Source of the DNA: Thiobacillus sp.
GTDB lineage: Bacteria > Pseudomonadota > Gammaproteobacteria > Burkholderiales > Thiobacillaceae
Assembly (NCBI GenBank): GCA_024235835.1
Contig: JACKLQ010000002.1
Span: 1-64,000, forward strand
DNA length: 64,000 nt
Reading direction: 5' to 3'
A program made the position numbers and the translations under genes. Numbering within the stretch: position 1 is the first letter of the stretch; each line of letters starts with the position of its first letter. Shown here piece by piece: positions 61,199 through 64,000 of this stretch. The notes below the pieces were generated by a model. The model was not told where the DNA came from and ran no database searches. It saw nothing but the letters and a program-made list of their open reading frames with translations.

Positions 61199-62487
61199 GC
61201 ACACGTCGAATCTGGCTGGGCCTGGCCGGCCTGGTCATCCTAGTGAGCGCTGCCCTGCAGTTCTGGCAGCCCTGGAAGCAGGCCGACAAGGGCACCCGCT
61301 ACGAACTGAGCAAGGTGGAAAAGGGCGCTTTGTCCGCCAACGTCACCGCCAGCGGCACCCTCTCCGCCCTCATCACCGTGCAGGTGGGTTCCCAGGTATC
61401 TGGCCAGATCCAGGAGGTGCTGGCGGATTTCAACACCCCGGTTCGGCGGGGCCAGGTCATCGCCCGGCTGGACCCGGCCACCTTCCAGAGCCGCGTCACC
61501 CAGGCGGAGGCGGACCTGGCCGCCGCCCAGGGCGCGGTGGAGGTGGCCCGGAGCACCCTGGCGGTGCGCCAGGCCGAGGCGGGCAAGGCCCGGGCGTCCC
61601 TGGGGGAGGCGGAACGCAACTTCAAGCGCAAACAGGACCTGGTGGCCCAGGGCTTCATTTCCGCCGCCGAACTGGACACCGCCCAGACGGTTCTGGACAC
61701 CGCTCGGGAGCAGGAACGCCTGGCCCTCAGCGAGATCCAGGCGGCCCAGGCCCAGGTTGGCAACGCCCAGGCCGTGGTGCGCCAGCGCCAGGCCCAGCTG
61801 GAACAGGCCCGGCTGGAGCTGGATCGCACCGTGATCCGCGCCCCCGTGGACGGGGTGGTGGTGAGCCGCAACATCGATGCCGGCCAGACCGTGGCCGCCT
61901 CCCTTCAGGCCCCGGTGCTCTTCACCATCGCCCGTGATCTCCGGGAGATGGAAGTGAACATCGCCGTGGACGAGGCGGACGTGGGCCGGGTCCATGAAGG
62001 CCAGAAGGTGCGCTTTTCCGTGGATGCCTACCCGGGCGAGCGCTTCATGGGCAGCGTCACCCAGATCCGCAAGGCACCCCAGACCATCAGCAACGTTGTC
62101 ACCTTCAGCGTCATGGCCCGGGTGCAGAACCCGGAAATGAAGCTGTTGCCAGGCATGACCGCCAGCAGCAGGATACTTACCGAGGAGCGCATGGCCGTGC
62201 TCAGGGTGCCCAACGAAGCCCTGCGTTTCCGCCCCACCAACCCGGATGGTTCGCCCGTGAAGCTGGAGGTAAGAAAGCGGGAGGAAGGTCCCGGCATACC
62301 TGGACGGGTCTGGGTCCTGGGCGCCGACGGCAACCCCGCCGCCGTCAACCTGCGCCTGGGAGTCTCCGACGGCAAGTTCACCGAAGTGCTCCAGGGCGAG
62401 GTGAGGGAAGGGGCCCAGATCATCCTGAACAAGCTCGAAGCCCCGGGGGACAAGCCCGCCAAGCCCCTCTTCGGTCGACGTTTCTGA
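61195..62487 (+). CDS. MacA-type periplasmic efflux adaptor
   Basis: The 430-residue membrane-fusion protein has an N-terminal anchor (WLGLAGLVILVSAALQFW) and a barrel-sandwich lipoyl half (LSALITVQVGSQVSGQIQEVLADFNTPVRRGQVIARLD). A long coiled coil (about residues 95-200) and the matching half (TVIRAPVDGVVVSRNIDAGQTV) follow. It links the inner-membrane MacB-type ATPase/permease to an outer-membrane TolC channel. The next genes are its ABC ATPase and permease. It is coupled to the ClC gene. Confidence 0.93.
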   Translation: MSTRRIWLGLAGLVILVSAALQFWQPWKQADKGTRYELSKVEKGALSANVTASGTLSALITVQVGSQVSGQIQEVLADFNTPVRRGQVIARLDPATFQSRVTQAEADLAAAQGAVEVARSTLAVRQAEAGKARASLGEAERNFKRKQDLVAQGFISAAELDTAQTVLDTAREQERLALSEIQAAQAQVGNAQAVVRQRQAQLEQARLELDRTVIRAPVDGVVVSRNIDAGQTVAASLQAPVLFTIARDLREMEVNIAVDEADVGRVHEGQKVRFSVDAYPGERFMGSVTQIRKAPQTISNVVTFSVMARVQNPEMKLLPGMTASSRILTEERMAVLRVPNEALRFRPTNPDGSPVKLEVRKREEGPGIPGRVWVLGADGNPAAVNLRLGVSDGKFTEVLQGEVREGAQIILNKLEAPGDKPAKPLFGRRF

Positions 62488-62507
62488 TCGCGTTTCCCAG
62501 CCGCCCC

Positions 62508-63224
62508 ATGTCCGCCCTCATCGAAGTCAGGAACCTGGAAAGGTCCTATCACCTGGGCGAGGTGGTCGTTCCCGCCCTCAAAGGGGTAAGCCTGAGCATC
62601 CAGCATGGCGAGTTCGTCGCCATCATGGGCCCCTCCGGCTCGGGCAAGTCCACCTTCATGAATCTGCTGGGCTGCCTGGACGTGACGGACCAGGGCAGCT
62701 ACTTCCTCGACGGTGAAACGGTCACTGGCCTGGATGCCGAGTCCCTGGCGGGCATCCGCAACCGCCGCATGGGTTTCGTGTTCCAGAATTTCAACCTGCT
62801 GCCCCGGGCCAGCGCCCAGGAGAACGTGGAACTTCCCCTGGTCTACGCCCGGGTGCCGGCGGCGGAACGGCACCGTCGCGCCCTGGAAAAGCTTACACAG
62901 GTGGGCCTGGCGGAACGGGCCCACCACCGTCCTGCCCAGCTCTCCGGCGGCCAGCAGCAGCGGGTGGCCATCGCCCGGGCCCTGGTGAACGAGCCGCCCC
63001 TGATCCTGGCGGACGAGCCAACCGGCGCCCTGGACACCCACACCAGCCAGGAGCTGATGACCCTGTTCCAGCAGTTGAACGACGCCGGCATCACCATCGT
63101 GCTGGTGACCCATGAGCCGGACATCGCCGCCTTCGCCAAGCGCATGCTGGTGTTCCGGGACGGGAAACTGGTGGAAGACAAGCCCCTGGCCCAGCACCGC
63201 CCGGCCCGGGAGGCACCGACATGA
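62508..63224 (+). CDS. MacB-type ABC transporter ATP-binding protein
   Basis: The 238-residue ATPase has Walker A GPSGSGKSTFMN, Q-loop VFQNFNLLPRASAQENVELPL, signature LSGGQQQRVAIARAL and Walker B LILADEPTGALD, all typical of the LolD/MacB subfamily. Here the ATPase is a separate protein rather than fused to the permease as in E. coli MacB. Its stop overlaps the permease start (ATGA). It drives efflux with the MacA-like adaptor. Confidence 0.95.
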   Translation: MSALIEVRNLERSYHLGEVVVPALKGVSLSIQHGEFVAIMGPSGSGKSTFMNLLGCLDVTDQGSYFLDGETVTGLDAESLAGIRNRRMGFVFQNFNLLPRASAQENVELPLVYARVPAAERHRRALEKLTQVGLAERAHHRPAQLSGGQQQRVAIARALVNEPPLILADEPTGALDTHTSQELMTLFQQLNDAGITIVLVTHEPDIAAFAKRMLVFRDGKLVEDKPLAQHRPAREAPT

Positions 63225-64000
63225 ACCTGTCCGACGCCGGCCTGTCGGCCCTGCGAAGCCTGCGGGCCAACAAGATGCGCAGCGCCCTCACCACCCTGGG
63301 CATCATCATCGGCGTGGGCGCGGTGATCACCATGCTGGCGGTGGGCGAGGGGGCCAAGCGCCAGGTGGCTGAACAGTTGAAGAGCCTGGGCTCCAACACC
63401 CTGGTGATCTTTCCCGGCACGGTGACTTCCAGCGGCGTGCGCCTGGGCGCCGGCAGCCGCAACACCCTCACGGAGAACGATGCCCAGGCCATCCGCGAGG
63501 AAATCCCCCGGGTGCTGGCCGTGGCGCCGGCCCTGCGCGGCACGGGACAGCTGGTTTACGGCAACCTGAACTGGTCCAGCGTCATCTACGGCGTCGATGC
63601 GGACTACCTGGCGGCCCGGGAATGGGCCATCGCCCGGGGTCGGGGTTTCGACGAGAGCGAACTGCGCGGGGGCGACAAGGTGGCCCTGGTGGGGCAGACC
63701 GTGGCGGACATGCTGTTCGGCGGCACCGACCCCACGGGCCAGACCCTGCGGGTCAAGCATGTGCCCTTCACCATCGTCGGATTGCTGGCACCCAAGGGCC
63801 AGAACCAGTGGGGCCAGGACCAGGACGACGTGGTCCTGATTCCCCTCAACGCAGCCCGGGGCCGCATCATCGGCCAGGCCCTGGGCCGGCTGCGGACCGT
63901 GGGCCACGTCAATGTGAAGATGCGGGACGGCACCGACATGCTGGAGGCCGAGGCCGGCATCCGGGCGTTGCTGCGCCAGCGGCACCGCCTGGCCCCGGAC
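63221..64000 (+). CDS. MacB-type ABC transporter permease, 5' part (truncated by window end)
   Basis: The visible 260 residues start MNLSDAGLSALRSLRANKMRSALTTLGIIIGVGAVITMLAVGEG, the FtsX/MacB-like first membrane helix, followed by a large periplasmic domain (MacB_PCD). The remaining membrane helices lie beyond the window. With the separate ATPase and the adaptor it forms a tripartite macrolide/peptide-type exporter. Confidence 0.92.
   Translation, partial: MNLSDAGLSALRSLRANKMRSALTTLGIIIGVGAVITMLAVGEGAKRQVAEQLKSLGSNTLVIFPGTVTSSGVRLGAGSRNTLTENDAQAIREEIPRVLAVAPALRGTGQLVYGNLNWSSVIYGVDADYLAAREWAIARGRGFDESELRGGDKVALVGQTVADMLFGGTDPTGQTLRVKHVPFTIVGLLAPKGQNQWGQDQDDVVLIPLNAARGRIIGQALGRLRTVGHVNVKMRDGTDMLEAEAGIRALLRQRHRLAPD

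Overview
The window is GC-rich, gene-dense chromosome from a Gram-negative bacterium. Several features point to a betaproteobacterium, probably Rhodocyclales or Nitrosomonadales: the PEP-CTERM proteins with exosortase-A-type glycan genes, ubiJ/ubiB, the block waaA - tolC-like - rhodanese - pcm - thiC, a class II (B12) ribonucleotide reductase, and many palindromic intergenic repeats. No rRNA, tRNA or CRISPR array was recognised. The placement is inference; no database search was possible.

Layout. 1-5557: the end of a sulfatase, then a tightly coupled minus-strand operon of sulfotransferase, polysaccharide-deacetylase-like protein, GT2 and GT4 glycosyltransferases and a TPR protein, which looks like a (possibly sulfated) surface-polysaccharide module. 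5638-11176: exonuclease III, a chromosomal ccdAB pair, and nrdJ interrupted by a LAGLIDADG intein placed exactly before the predicted thiyl-radical cysteine. 11326-17652: a CopD-like membrane protein flanked by repeats, an unknown membrane protein, a class II aldolase plus mtnA (methylthio/5-deoxy-pentose salvage), then ubiJ and ubiB separated by a DUF4258/YgiT-type toxin-antitoxin-like pair. 17662-22121: ECF sigma factor, anti-sigma-like protein, a secreted protein, and a PAS sensor with no output domain. 22316-27821: a potABCD polyamine transporter whose PotA tail and PotB head are partly made of translated palindromic repeats, then a sodium:solute symporter.

27898-38238 is the most accessory part: a zinc-ribbon/Sel1 protein, VanZ-like proteins (one a tandem), two PEP-CTERM proteins, two O-antigen-ligase-like membrane proteins (one carrying a lectin-like insert) and a secreted beta-helix protein. 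Both PEP-CTERM genes have a sigma-54 (-24/-12) promoter at a sensible distance, consistent with a PrsK/PrsR-RpoN type regulon. The exosortase itself is not in the window. 38205-43262: aroK, a DUF721 protein, secA, and small genes including a four-helix-bundle gene framed by inverted CAGTTGGCAG repeats. 43354-52468: a MidA-type methyltransferase, a flavoprotein, a nucleotide-sugar epimerase, waaA, tolC-like, rhodanese, pcm, and a TPP riboswitch controlling thiC, which has a strong terminator. 52553-54973: a phd/vapC pair followed directly by darT/darG, a small toxin-antitoxin/defence island. 55039-64000: BaiN-type flavoprotein, TerB-like protein, a secreted GlcG/HbpS protein, SelO, a ClC channel/antiporter and a macA-macB-type efflux operon running off the window end.
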